Shown here one piece after another: positions 1 to 9,472 of a stretch of 63,311 bases of DNA. Origin of the DNA: an uncultured Bacteroidales bacterium. GTDB taxonomy: Bacteria > Bacteroidota > Bacteroidia > Bacteroidales > Bacteroidaceae. Position numbers and translations under genes: made by a program. Below the pieces are notes generated by a model that was not told the DNA's origin, made no database searches, and was given only the letters and a program-made list of their open reading frames with translations. Position 1 is the stretch's first letter, and each line of letters begins with the position of its first letter. The DNA is taken from positions 1 through 63,311 of the forward strand of contig CADAZW010000001.1 in assembly GCA_902792555.1 (NCBI GenBank), written 5' to 3'.

Positions 1-3000
1 ATCTGGGCATTGGCAGCCTCCTCGGAGGCAGTGGTAACCTCACCGTACCAGCTGTCGCCGTCACCGGTATTGAGATACCAGTCGTCAGCGGCATTCTGGG
101 CATAGAAAGCATTGTCAACACCTTCCTTGGCGGTAAGCTTGAAAATGAAGTGGGCGTTGTTCTCGTCAAACTTCTCGAAGCGTACCTGGGCAGCACCGCT
201 TGCCTGCTTGCTCTCGGGAGCAGTGTACATGGCTGCGGGAACGCCGAAGTTCTCAACGTAGCCGGCAGACTTGTTGACGAGGTAGTAGTAGCCCTCGGTA
301 ACGGGATTGAGCTCGGAAGTAACCTTTGCGTATGCAGTCTTGAGGTTGCTGATGGCTGTCATCTTCTGCTCGATGGTGCCCTCGGCAGCATCCTTGGCAT
401 CACTCAATGCAGTGTTGAATGCATCAACATTCTCGTTGCTGTAGTAGCCGGGAGCATCGCTGCCCTGAATGTCCTCATCCTCATACTGTGCGATAAGATC
501 ACTAAGCTGGCTGGCGATAGCCTCCTTGGCTGCCTCAACCTGATCGTCACTTACACTGCGGAGGAACCACACGTTCATGCCGAACTTCTGTGCCTCGGCA
601 GAAGAGCCCCAGATGTTGAGAGTGCCGCTTACACCCTCCTTGGAACCGTTGTGGCTATTGGTGAGAGCGTAAACATAGGGATTGCCGTCGAACTTGAAGG
701 TAAACTTACCTGCCACGCCTGCGGGCTCAAATATCTGGGCGGTAGTGGCCTCGGGAGAAGTGGAGATGGTAGTGCTATATGAACCGGCACCCTTGTTGAT
801 GAACGTTCCGTCATAGAAGTTCTGGGCATACCAGTTGCCGTTTTCATCCTCAGTGAAGTAATAGATCTGGTCGTAAGCGGCATCATCATAGTACTTCCAC
901 TTTACAAGTCCGCCATCATTGTAGAGAGCAAACATCTCTTCCTCGTCGATAACGGTGGAGGGAGCATCGCCAGTGTAATAACCGGGGCCCTTACCTGCGC
1001 TTACTATTGCGTAGTAACCCTCAACTATAGGATTAACGGTGGCTGCTGTCTCATAGGCCTCTGCCAGAGCGTCGATGGCCTTACGGATGGCAACCTTCTG
1101 CTCACCGTCGCTCAGAACGGGAACGAAGTGCCAGCGGCCGGGATAGCCATTGACAGCTGCCTCGTCGTCATAGTCGTCATCACCCTCACGCTGGATGGCG
1201 AGAGAGTTGTCGGCGCGAGCGATGCCGTAGCCCTGTACGGTAAGAGAGTGCTCCTCACCGTCGCAAATCATATAGAACTTACCTGCGCCATCCTCGATGT
1301 CAGCCAGAGTATAGGCTACAGGAGAGTCAGAGAAGATGACGTCGTTCTCGCCGGTGTTCTTGCCACCGAGATACTTGCCGTTCTCTTTATTCTGGAATGC
1401 CCAGCCAGAACCGGACTGGACAGCCTTCCACTGGTAGGCGTCGGCAGAAGCGTCAGCCATATCACCCCAGTAAACATATATGTCACCCCACTTAATAGGA
1501 TAGGAATCCTGCAGGGTGGACATAGCCTTCGGCAGAGTCGAGGTGTTGCCGGAGAACTTCTTACGGTCGGATACAATGTTGTAGTAGGCTCCTTCCTCAA
1601 TGTCGGAAACCTGCTTGACATCGCCACCACCAGTAGCCAGAGCCTCGGCAGCTGCACGAGCCTCATTGTAGGCGGCAACGTTGTCAGCATTGTAGTAGCC
1701 GGGATCAGTGCCGGTCACAAAGTCCTCAGTGTTGACATTGTAGACCTCAAGAGCAATCTCAAGTTCCCTGTTGATGTCATCGCCCTGAGTGGCTTCGTAG
1801 AAGAGCCACTGGGGAGCATCCTGCCAAGGCTCGAGGGCAGCATCAGTGCCGCGCTGAGTGTCTAGCTTGAACCAGTTGCCACCAATCTGCTCCTTGGCAG
1901 TGATGACATAGGCACCGTCAACGACGGCCTGGTCGTTCTTGACAGAGTTGCGAGTCTTGGTGGCAGACTGCTCGGGAGTAAGGATGGTGAACAGCTCGGC
2001 GTCCTCCAGGGTGCTGAACTCAGCGTTCATACCGGCATAGCCGAACCAGTCGTAGCCGTCGTAGCCTGACTTCTCATCGTAGTTAATATACTTCCAGTAG
2101 CCATCCTCTTCGATGGACTTGAGGGTCCAGGTCGTATTGCCGTCAACCTCAGTCTCGGTTTCGTCGAGCTGCCAGATAGCGGTGTTCTTAAGAGGATTGT
2201 ACTCTGCTGCCACACCGGTGCCTGCAATGAGGTAGAGGTCGTTGACAGCATTCTTGATTACATAGGTCTTGCCGCTGACAGGAGCGGTGGGCTCAGTGGC
2301 AACCTCCCAGTAGTTGGCTGCGCTCTTAGCCTCTTCTTCCTCCTTATACTGCTCGTAGGCCTCATCGGCAGGACGGAATGCCCAAGAGACGAACCATCCG
2401 TAAGAAGTGGTCAGTGATGCGTTAGAAGCAATATTGCAGTTGGGAGAGTAGATGCCGTTGTTGTCATCATCATAAAGGACGAATGAGCAAGAACGTGCGG
2501 CCACGGTTTTTTCTGCACTATGATACCAGTAGTGATCCTTACCGGACATAATGTTAAGGGCAACCTTGTCGTCGGAAAGCGTCCAAGCATTGTCTTCTAC
2601 TACGCCAAGATACTTCTCGTTAGCTACGTTCTGGAGGTAAACCTTACCATTCTCTGCATCGTACTCAACCTTAAACATCTGCTTAGGTTCAGTCTCATCG
2701 AAAGCAACCTTGGCAATACCGGTTTCAGTAGCCTCTATAACAAAGCCGCCGGGTATGCCATCGGTGCCACCGTCATACTCAGCAACGAGGTAGTAGTAGC
2801 CGTCAACGAGCGGGTTGCTCTTGGCATTGACTACTTCCATAGCACTGTTGAGGGCAGCCACTTCCGTAGCCAACTCGTCTAATGACTTGCCATCGGTTTT
2901 GTAACCTTCATAGACAGCATCACGGGCAGCCTGCAGTGCATCGTGAGCTTCCTTGCTGGTAGCCAGGCCATCAACAGAGAGCTTCTCGTTACCGAGGAGG

Positions 3001-6000
3001 AAAGAGCGATCTCTTGCCGGGTCATTGTCGTGATGATTAGCAGGAGTAGGTACAGCCAGAGCCTCATCAGCTGCAGCCATAAGGTCATTGAAGTCCTTCT
3101 CTGCCATATAGGCATTGTATGCCTCATCTACAGGCAGGAGTCGCCATGCGTGAGCCACATAGTCTCCAAGGTCGCTGTGGATATTCCATCCGCTACCAAT
3201 CCAACGACCAGAGTACTCATGCTCAAAGGTAGATTCGCTAAAGAGACAGAAGTCAATAGCGTCGGTTACCTCGCCATAGCTCTTGTTTGCCTCAAGGTAG
3301 TTGTGTGAAGCGCGCCAAGGCACGATGTATGTGGTGAAGGGATCTGCCTGCAAAGCAAAGCTTCCCTTGTCAGAAGGATTGTGCACAGTATTGTATTCAC
3401 CGAGATACTTACCCGTCTTTACGTTCTGAACGGTGAAAGCATTCTCGCCAGTCTTCTTAACTTCAAATACACAACCCATGTCAAGGCTTGTGGCAGGATC
3501 GCTCCAGTTAGCCTTGTATGCATAGTCTGCGTCATCAACGGTGCGATAGGACAGAAGCAGACCATCAAAGGCTGCATAAATATAGTAGTATCCATCCACA
3601 ATCGGATTGTCGACGGGACATGCGTCATAGGCAGCCTTCAAGTCTTCGTAAGCTGCTTCTTTCTCTTCATCGGTTGCTGCGTCAGAGTCAACGACTGCCT
3701 TAGCGGCAGCCACAGCCTCCTCCAGCTTGGCCTTCTCAGGAGCAGAGATTACACCTCCGCGTTCTGTTCCCTGGAGATTGGTCTTGTAGTTCTCTGCGTC
3801 AAGCGGGGTCTTGAGCTCCTCAATAGCAGCTGCCAGCTCATTAACTAACTGCTGAGCGCTGGGGAAGAGTTCATTGTACTCCTCTTCGGTAATCTTGTGG
3901 AGATACCATACGTTTACGCCAAACTGGGCAGCCTCATTAGTGGTACCCCAGATACTGAGATCGCCAGTCTCTGCGTCAGTACCATTATGGTTGCCCTTCA
4001 TGGCGTATGCATAGGTCTGGGAATAGATGGCAAACTTGCCTGTGCCCTGACCGACAGCCACGAACTTCTGGGAAGTGGTGGGTTCAGCGCTGGTGCTAAC
4101 CTGCTGACCGTAGGCGGCAGTACCTGTATTGATATAGGTCTTATCAGAAACGTTGAATACATCCCAATTGCCGTCAGCGTTGGCAGTAAACTTATAGACC
4201 TCAGTCTTGTCGTCCTTGCTGTACGCCTTCCATTTCACGATTTCTCCTTCGTTGTAAAGGGCCGACTTGTCCTCATAGTTGTAAGGACCACCACTGTAGC
4301 CGGGGCCATTACCTGCGGTAGCTATGAAATAGTAACCCTCGGTGATTTCGTTAATCTCAAGGTTGGCAACGGATGCTGTGAGTGCCTTATAGGCAGCTGC
4401 CTTCTCAGCGGCGGTGCCACTCTCGGCAGCTGTCTTGGCTGTAGCCAGGGCAGCGGCGTAAGCCTCTGCGGCTGCTGTGGTGAAGGTGCCGGGATCGTTG
4501 CTACCGTTGATAGCCTCGGGCAGAGTGGCGACAACACCTGCCAGTGCGACAGCCTGCATATCGTCAACAACCTCATCGGCAACGGGAGTCAAGCTCCACG
4601 TCCACTCCTGGAACGGAGCGTTGGTGATAGTCTCGCCGTTGTAGGAATGCACATAAGACGGACCGGGTTTTTCACCATTGGGGTTGCCCTGCGGACACAT
4701 AGTCCAATTGTTAGCCTTGATGTAGGCTGAACCGGTGCCGGGATAGAAGTTAAAGGTAGCGGCATAGGTAGGAGTCTGAGTGCTGTGGAATCTCTTGGTG
4801 AAACCAGGAGCACCACCGGTATAGAGACCGTTCTCTGCACTCTGCATGTACCACGAACCGTTGCCGTCAGGAGTAAGTTTGAATACATACTTCAAAGAAT
4901 TGGCATCGTATGCACCCCAATAGAGGTCCATGTTTGTGTTATCAATGTACATTGCCTTAGGATCCATGCCGTTTGCGGCAATCTTGGCATTGTCATTGAA
5001 GATGGTGTAATAGCCCTCGGTAATTTCGTTCATTACAAGAGCCTCAGCAGCAGCAGCAATATTGTTATAAGCCTCAGAAATGGCTATAACGCTTGACTCC
5101 TCAGTAAGGCCAAGGGCGGTCACGTCGCTGATGGCATTCTGCAGCGGAGTAAGCGACGCCTCGGTATAGGTGCCAGGGTTAGTGCCGGCGACAAGGCCGT
5201 CAAACTGAGCCATAATATCCTGCAGCTCTGCATAGGTGTGGATGGCGCCAACCTCGGTGAATACGATGTTGGAACCTGCATCCCAGTGGTTGTTCTCAGC
5301 ATACCATATTGCCAGATAACCGCCGTTGTCATTGAAGCCAGACTTCTCGTCTTCAGTGAGACGGAAGATATGATTCTGCTTGCCGTAGCCGCCTGCATTG
5401 TCCCAGTACTCATACTTGAGTTCTGCGGGAGTAGCGTCTGTGCTGGCGTAGAGCCTTTGGCCATTGCCTTTTCCGTCAATGGTGAAGGGTGCGTCGGTGC
5501 CAGCTCCGTAGTTGTAAAGGGTAAAGCCAAACGGACCGCCCACATATGCAAACAGATTATTCTCGTTAAGATCGGCAGTGTTGTCGTGCCTTACATTCTG
5601 GATTTGCTTGCTGTCGGGCAGATAGGTGCAATACTTTCCACCACGGACATCCATAAAGTACCATGTAGCATCATCAACAGATGAACTGTACTTGAACGGA
5701 ACGACACTGTAGTCAAAAGTGTAAGAGGTTGTGATAACCTGGTCCTCTGTCGTACCAGTGGCAGTGGGAGTGTCAAGGGTAACACCAGGGAAACCATTGG
5801 CAAGGCTTGTGGTGTATTCCACACCATCGTCAGAGAAGATGGTCTCTGTGGCAACAACATTGTTGGCGTCATCTACTACATTCCACGTGATGGTGGGAAT
5901 GTTGACTGACGCAGCAACGGCGGCATCAAGGTCACCGGCCTCCACAATGGTGAGGCGATTGCCGCCGTCCTCAGTGCTCCAACTGTCAAATTTGAAACCG

Positions 6001-6422
6001 CCTGCATTGTTGTTGTTCAGCGTGTTCGTACCTTGCGTGAACTTAAACACGTAGTCCCCCTCCGGGTTGTTTGCCAACTGCAGCTTAACGACGTTAGTTA
6101 CAGTAGGCGCCTCAGTGAAGGAGCCCTCTGGATTGAAGAACTGGCCTTTCGCTACGTTGTAGAGAAGCCAGCCTCCCTTGTAACTGATCACGCCCCACTG
6201 GTCTGCGCCAGCCTCAGTGCTCGGAGTGCCCTTGGTGCCACAGCAGACATTAGTACCGGCTGCATTGAGCACCAACGCTCCACGAGAAGCAGTGATAGTG
6301 TACACCTTGCTATTGCTCAGTCCCGCAAGCGTGGTAACCACGTCGCCGACTGCGGCATTAGCCACGCTCCCTCCCACTAGCAGCAGGATAAGAGCGATCA
6401 GAGAAGTAAGTACTCTTTTCAT
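1..6422 (-). CDS. giant secreted modular repeat protein (3' end outside window)
   Basis: An open frame runs from the ATG at 6422 to the left edge without a stop, about 2140 codons, so the C-terminus is missing. It begins with a signal peptide (MKRVLTSLIALILLLVGG, cleavage near ANA). The rest is a chain of beta-rich modules joined by short helical segments of about 60-80 residues that resemble FIVAR-type spacers. One module of about 150 residues, starting EGYY and ending in a LSIWG or LNIWG box followed by FGVNVWY-like residues, occurs near residues 685-840 and again near 1795-1955. Another module (GKTYVIKNA, then YDWFGYAGMNAE) lies near residues 1370-1480. The same modules build the CotH protein at the right edge. 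Inference: exported cell-surface protein, perhaps binding glycan or host material. No catalytic domain is visible in the part present. A -7 box lies at 6537-6544. Confidence 0.85.
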   Translation of the reverse strand, partial: MKRVLTSLIALILLLVGGSVANAAVGDVVTTLAGLSNSKVYTITASRGALVLNAAGTNVCCGTKGTPSTEAGADQWGVISYKGGWLLYNVAKGQFFNPEGSFTEAPTVTNVVKLQLANNPEGDYVFKFTQGTNTLNNNNAGGFKFDSWSTEDGGNRLTIVEAGDLDAAVAASVNIPTITWNVVDDANNVVATETIFSDDGVEYTTSLANGFPGVTLDTPTATGTTEDQVITTSYTFDYSVVPFKYSSSVDDATWYFMDVRGGKYCTYLPDSKQIQNVRHDNTADLNENNLFAYVGGPFGFTLYNYGAGTDAPFTIDGKGNGQRLYASTDATPAELKYEYWDNAGGYGKQNHIFRLTEDEKSGFNDNGGYLAIWYAENNHWDAGSNIVFTEVGAIHTYAELQDIMAQFDGLVAGTNPGTYTEASLTPLQNAISDVTALGLTEESSVIAISEAYNNIAAAAEALVMNEITEGYYTIFNDNAKIAANGMDPKAMYIDNTNMDLYWGAYDANSLKYVFKLTPDGNGSWYMQSAENGLYTGGAPGFTKRFHSTQTPTYAATFNFYPGTGSAYIKANNWTMCPQGNPNGEKPGPSYVHSYNGETITNAPFQEWTWSLTPVADEVVDDMQAVALAGVVATLPEAINGSNDPGTFTTAAAEAYAAALATAKTAAESGTAAEKAAAYKALTASVANLEINEITEGYYFIATAGNGPGYSGGPYNYEDKSALYNEGEIVKWKAYSKDDKTEVYKFTANADGNWDVFNVSDKTYINTGTAAYGQQVSTSAEPTTSQKFVAVGQGTGKFAIYSQTYAYAMKGNHNGTDAETGDLSIWGTTNEAAQFGVNVWYLHKITEEEYNELFPSAQQLVNELAAAIEELKTPLDAENYKTNLQGTERGGVISAPEKAKLEEAVAAAKAVVDSDAATDEEKEAAYEDLKAAYDACPVDNPIVDGYYYIYAAFDGLLLSYRTVDDADYAYKANWSDPATSLDMGCVFEVKKTGENAFTVQNVKTGKYLGEYNTVHNPSDKGSFALQADPFTTYIVPWRASHNYLEANKSYGEVTDAIDFCLFSESTFEHEYSGRWIGSGWNIHSDLGDYVAHAWRLLPVDEAYNAYMAEKDFNDLMAAADEALAVPTPANHHDNDPARDRSFLLGNEKLSVDGLATSKEAHDALQAARDAVYEGYKTDGKSLDELATEVAALNSAMEVVNAKSNPLVDGYYYLVAEYDGGTDGIPGGFVIEATETGIAKVAFDETEPKQMFKVEYDAENGKVYLQNVANEKYLGVVEDNAWTLSDDKVALNIMSGKDHYWYHSAEKTVAARSCSFVLYDDDNNGIYSPNCNIASNASLTTSYGWFVSWAFRPADEAYEQYKEEEEAKSAANYWEVATEPTAPVSGKTYVIKNAVNDLYLIAGTGVAAEYNPLKNTAIWQLDETETEVDGNTTWTLKSIEEDGYWKYINYDEKSGYDGYDWFGYAGMNAEFSTLEDAELFTILTPEQSATKTRNSVKNDQAVVDGAYVITAKEQIGGNWFKLDTQRGTDAALEPWQDAPQWLFYEATQGDDINRELEIALEVYNVNTEDFVTGTDPGYYNADNVAAYNEARAAAEALATGGGDVKQVSDIEEGAYYNIVSDRKKFSGNTSTLPKAMSTLQDSYPIKWGDIYVYWGDMADASADAYQWKAVQSGSGWAFQNKENGKYLGGKNTGENDVIFSDSPVAYTLADIEDGAGKFYMICDGEEHSLTVQGYGIARADNSLAIQREGDDDYDDEAAVNGYPGRWHFVPVLSDGEQKVAIRKAIDALAEAYETAATVNPIVEGYYAIVSAGKGPGYYTGDAPSTVIDEEEMFALYNDGGLVKWKYYDDAAYDQIYYFTEDENGNWYAQNFYDGTFINKGAGSYSTTISTSPEATTAQIFEPAGVAGKFTFKFDGNPYVYALTNSHNGSKEGVSGTLNIWGSSAEAQKFGMNVWFLRSVSDDQVEAAKEAIASQLSDLIAQYEDEDIQGSDAPGYYSNENVDAFNTALSDAKDAAEGTIEQKMTAISNLKTAYAKVTSELNPVTEGYYYLVNKSAGYVENFGVPAAMYTAPESKQASGAAQVRFEKFDENNAHFIFKLTAKEGVDNAFYAQNAADDWYLNTGDGDSWYGEVTTASEEAANAQ

Positions 6423-6536
6423 TTGGTTAGTAATTTAGTTAATAAATAAGGTTAATTAAAATGTGTAAAATTCATACAATCATTATTCATCCCAACTCAA
6501 AACACCCACGCACCAAGGCACATTGGACTGGATTGG

Positions 6537-6544
6537 CAAAGATA
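6537..6544 (-). promoter_or_regulatory. -7 promoter box of the giant surface-protein gene
   Basis: On the minus strand this reads TATCTTTG, matching the Bacteroidetes TAnnTTTG box. The leader to the ATG at 6422 would be about 110 nt. No clear -33 TTTG is present. Confidence 0.6.
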
Positions 6545-6804
6545 TAAAAAATGTTTATTGCTACATACATTTTCATACTACTTTTTTATAATTTTTCGAT
6601 TATGACCAAATTTTGTTAAAGAATGCATAGGCTTTTTAAAGAAACATGCAGGCAAAGTATCGTCTCATGCGCGCGCGTACACGATTATAGTAATAAGGTA
6701 TTTAAATTGCCACTAAGCCCGCCATAAGACCCTTTTGTTATGCCTGACAAAAAAATTACTGCGAAATAATGGTGTCTTTTATATAAGTAATCATTTTTTT
6801 TGTC

Positions 6805-6812
6805 TATATTTG
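6805..6812 (+). promoter_or_regulatory. -7 promoter box of the PRTase-fold gene
   Basis: TATATTTG matches TAnnTTTG and lies 31 nt before the ATG at 6844, which supports that start. Confidence 0.6.
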
Positions 6813-6843
6813 CATTCCAGATATTTACAACAAAAATCTGGAA

Positions 6844-7941
6844 ATGCACGATAAGCTTCAGGGCGCAAGCCTTAGATTGATGAACAGGAGCAACGGCGTG
6901 AGCTTATACCGCCTTGACTCTCCGCAAGTTACCAACCAATATTTCATCGTCAGCAACGTCAACTCACAGCGGTTGCTGATGCACCCGGAAGAGGTAGGAT
7001 TCCAAACCTATCTCGACACCCTGCCGTCAACGGTAGAAGCGCTGAAGGCTATAAAGGAATCGGCCTCTGTCCCACCCTCCCTCGACATACTTACCATCCT
7101 GCGCGGCGGCCTTAACTACCCCGTGGAAGAAGCATGCCACAGGGCCGGCATCCAGGTCAACAACATGAATTTCCTCTCCTGTGAGCGCATCATCGAAAAC
7201 AAGCAGATTCTAGGTCTGCAAATCAAATATCAGAAATACAACATCGTTGACAACGGCACAATTCTCATTGGCGACATAGTGGCCACAGGCGACACTCTGA
7301 AAGAGTGCTTTGAGTATGTCATCAACAAGTATCGCAAGCGCGGCGCCAAGCTGAGGCGCATCATCTTCTTCACCATCGGCGGCACCCGAGCCTTTGACCT
7401 AATGGAGGGATTCACAGAGCGGCTGCGCAAGGAGTGGCCCGATTTTGAGGGATTCACATGCTTCTTCTACGAGGGCATCTTCTCCGTTTACAAGACTAAA
7501 GGCGTAACGGGGGTCAATGTGCCCAACATCGACTTCTACTGGCACGATTCAGTGCTCACGCCCGAATATCGCCATGCCGTGCTTCAGCAAGACAACGTAC
7601 TCTTTGAGAAGTGTATCATCTACGACGGCGGAGCACGCCGCTACGAGATTCCCGAGCACTACCACGAGGCCATGGAGTACTGGCGCGACATACGCATCGC
7701 TGCCGACCACACACAGATGAAAGCCTTTGTGGATGAGAAGATTGGCTATCCCTCGCCTCAGACTTTTGAGCAGTGGCTCAACATCAATCACTATTGCGAA
7801 GACTCAGCCCCGATACAGACGCTTGAAAAGCTCTACCAAGAGGAAGAGGCCTTCCGCCAGCGCAGCTACAATCGCAACCTCAAGCACATCGCCGAGGTAA
7901 GGCTGGCCGAGATTGAGGCAGCACTGAGCAAATATCTTTAA
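6844..7941 (+). CDS. phosphoribosyltransferase-fold protein, unassigned substrate
   Basis: 365 residues. The middle of the protein has the two hallmarks of a type I PRTase fold: an LRGGL turn at residues 86-90, as in the PPi loop of nucleobase PRTases, and GDIVATGDT at 143-151, corresponding to the PRPP-binding loop. The second acidic residue usual before that loop is replaced by isoleucine. About 190 residues follow the PRPP loop, much more than in a minimal PRTase (about 180-220 residues in total), and I do not recognise this part. No signal peptide. The next gene, 118 bp downstream on the same strand, is a cytosine-type permease, so pyrimidine or related base salvage is a reasonable inference. 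A regulatory or non-enzymatic PRTase-like protein is the alternative. Confidence 0.7.
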   Translation: MHDKLQGASLRLMNRSNGVSLYRLDSPQVTNQYFIVSNVNSQRLLMHPEEVGFQTYLDTLPSTVEALKAIKESASVPPSLDILTILRGGLNYPVEEACHRAGIQVNNMNFLSCERIIENKQILGLQIKYQKYNIVDNGTILIGDIVATGDTLKECFEYVINKYRKRGAKLRRIIFFTIGGTRAFDLMEGFTERLRKEWPDFEGFTCFFYEGIFSVYKTKGVTGVNVPNIDFYWHDSVLTPEYRHAVLQQDNVLFEKCIIYDGGARRYEIPEHYHEAMEYWRDIRIAADHTQMKAFVDEKIGYPSPQTFEQWLNINHYCEDSAPIQTLEKLYQEEEAFRQRSYNRNLKHIAEVRLAEIEAALSKYL

Positions 7942-8059
7942 CCCACAACCATTAACCCGTCCAGCACATCGCCAGTAGCGACCATAGCGCCGCCCAGTTA
8001 CCTGCGCGGGCCAACCCCCGGACCTGTCAACAAAATTCAAACATCAAACACAATACACT

Positions 8060-9298
8060 ATGAGCAAACAGAAAACAGACGTCGACTTTCAATCGTCAGC
8101 AGTAAGCAGAGATGCTCGCAGGAGCAACCTCACCATGTTTATGATCATGATGGGCTTCACTTTCTTCTCCGCCAGTATGTGGGTAGGCCAGAACCTCGCC
8201 CAAGGACTCAATTTCACCGACTTCATCCTGGCAATGCTGTTGGGTGGCATCATCCTCGGCGCCTACACCGGCACACTGGGCTACGTGGGTGCCAAGACCG
8301 GTCTCAGCCTTGACCTTCTGGCAGTACGCAGCTTCGGCACCAAGGGCAGCTACCTGCCTAGCGCCATGATCAGTTTCACCCAGATGGGTTGGTTTGGCGT
8401 AGGCCTTGCCATGTTTGCCATCCCTATTGCCAAGGTTGCCTTCGGTGAGAGCATGACCGCCACCTACATAATGGTAGCCATTGCCGGCGTATGTATGACA
8501 GCCTCGGCCTACTATGGCATCAAGGGCCTCACAATCATCAGCTATGTAGCTGTGCCATGCGTGGCCATCCTTGGCACCGTGGCTATGATCATGGCCATCA
8601 CTCAGGGCGACCGCGGCCTGGCAGAACAGTTTGAGCAGGGCGAGAAGACCTTAGGCGTGATTGCCGGAGCGGGCCTCGTGGTGGGCAGCTTTGTCAGCGG
8701 TGGTACCGCCACCCCCAACTTTGCCCGATTCTCCAAGAGCAGCAAGGCTGGCTGCATCATCACCATTCTCGCCTTCTTCCTCGGCAACAGCCTCATGTTC
8801 CTCTTCGGTGCCGTCAGCTCCGTATATGTGGGAGGCAACGACATCTTCGACGTGATGATCAACCTCAACCTCTTCTACGTTGCAGTGCTCGTGCTGGGTC
8901 TTAACATCTGGACCACCAATGATAATGCCCTCTACTCCACAGGCCTCGGCCTTGCCAATATATTCAAGCTCAACAAAAAACTCATGGTGCTGCTGAGTGG
9001 TATCATCGGCACCGTCGCTGCCGTTTGGCTCTACAATAACTTCTGCGGATACCTCAACATCCTCAACTGCACCCTGCCGCCAGTAGGTATCATCCTCGTG
9101 CTGGGCTATTTCCTCAACAAGGAGGACTATTCTGAGCAGTCCGACGCCAAACCCAAGACTGTGGTATGGGGCGCCGTGCTGGGCGTAGTGCTGGGCGCTG
9201 TGGTTGCCAACCTGCTCCCATGGGGCATCCCCTCCATCAACGGTATGCTGGTAGCCGCTATTTGCTACCTCGCAGGATGGAAGATGACCAAGAAATAA
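8060..9298 (+). CDS. codB: NCS1-family nucleobase permease, CodB-like
   Basis: 412 residues with about 12 hydrophobic segments and the layout of cytosine permease CodB. The hydrophilic N-terminus ends in RRSNLTMFMIMMGFTF, then comes the first helix with a MWVGQNL stretch, and GGTATPNFARFSKS and TTNDNALYSTGL motifs follow in the second half. Family role: proton- or sodium-coupled uptake of cytosine or a similar base across the inner membrane. No cytosine deaminase gene lies in the window; the neighbour upstream is a PRTase-fold protein, which hints at salvage by phosphoribosylation. Specificity within NCS1 cannot be read from sequence, so the symbol is by family resemblance. Confidence 0.82.
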   Translation: MSKQKTDVDFQSSAVSRDARRSNLTMFMIMMGFTFFSASMWVGQNLAQGLNFTDFILAMLLGGIILGAYTGTLGYVGAKTGLSLDLLAVRSFGTKGSYLPSAMISFTQMGWFGVGLAMFAIPIAKVAFGESMTATYIMVAIAGVCMTASAYYGIKGLTIISYVAVPCVAILGTVAMIMAITQGDRGLAEQFEQGEKTLGVIAGAGLVVGSFVSGGTATPNFARFSKSSKAGCIITILAFFLGNSLMFLFGAVSSVYVGGNDIFDVMINLNLFYVAVLVLGLNIWTTNDNALYSTGLGLANIFKLNKKLMVLLSGIIGTVAAVWLYNNFCGYLNILNCTLPPVGIILVLGYFLNKEDYSEQSDAKPKTVVWGAVLGVVLGAVVANLLPWGIPSINGMLVAAICYLAGWKMTKK

Positions 9299-9355
9299 CA
9301 CACTCATAGAGAGAATTCTATCCTAATCCTGACTTAGAATTATAACGAACTTCCT

Positions 9356-9451
9356 TGCAGAAATTTATCAGAGATTGTTTAAGGTCCAGAGAAAACGGAA
9401 TATGTCCTCAATACTCATATCCAATCTGGCATTTTCTGATAAATTTCTGCA
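9356..9451. repeat. 17-bp perfect inverted repeat, degenerate relative of element A
   Basis: TGCAGAAATTTATCAGA at 9356-9372 is repeated in exact reverse complement at 9435-9451, 62 nt apart, in the gap before the aminotransferase. The inner part, near 9381-9400 (ggtccagagaaaacgga), resembles one end of dispersed element A (compare 31803-31821). It may be a decayed copy that now forms a long hairpin. Confidence 0.6.
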
Positions 9452-9472
9452 TTTTTCGTTTTGTTGACTGGT

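Larger units (their letters stand above)
6423..6843. other. divergent intergenic region
   Basis: A 421-bp AT-rich gap between two divergent genes. It holds a -7 box for each side (6537-6544 minus, 6805-6812 plus). I see no ORF, repeat or structured RNA between them. Confidence 0.6.
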
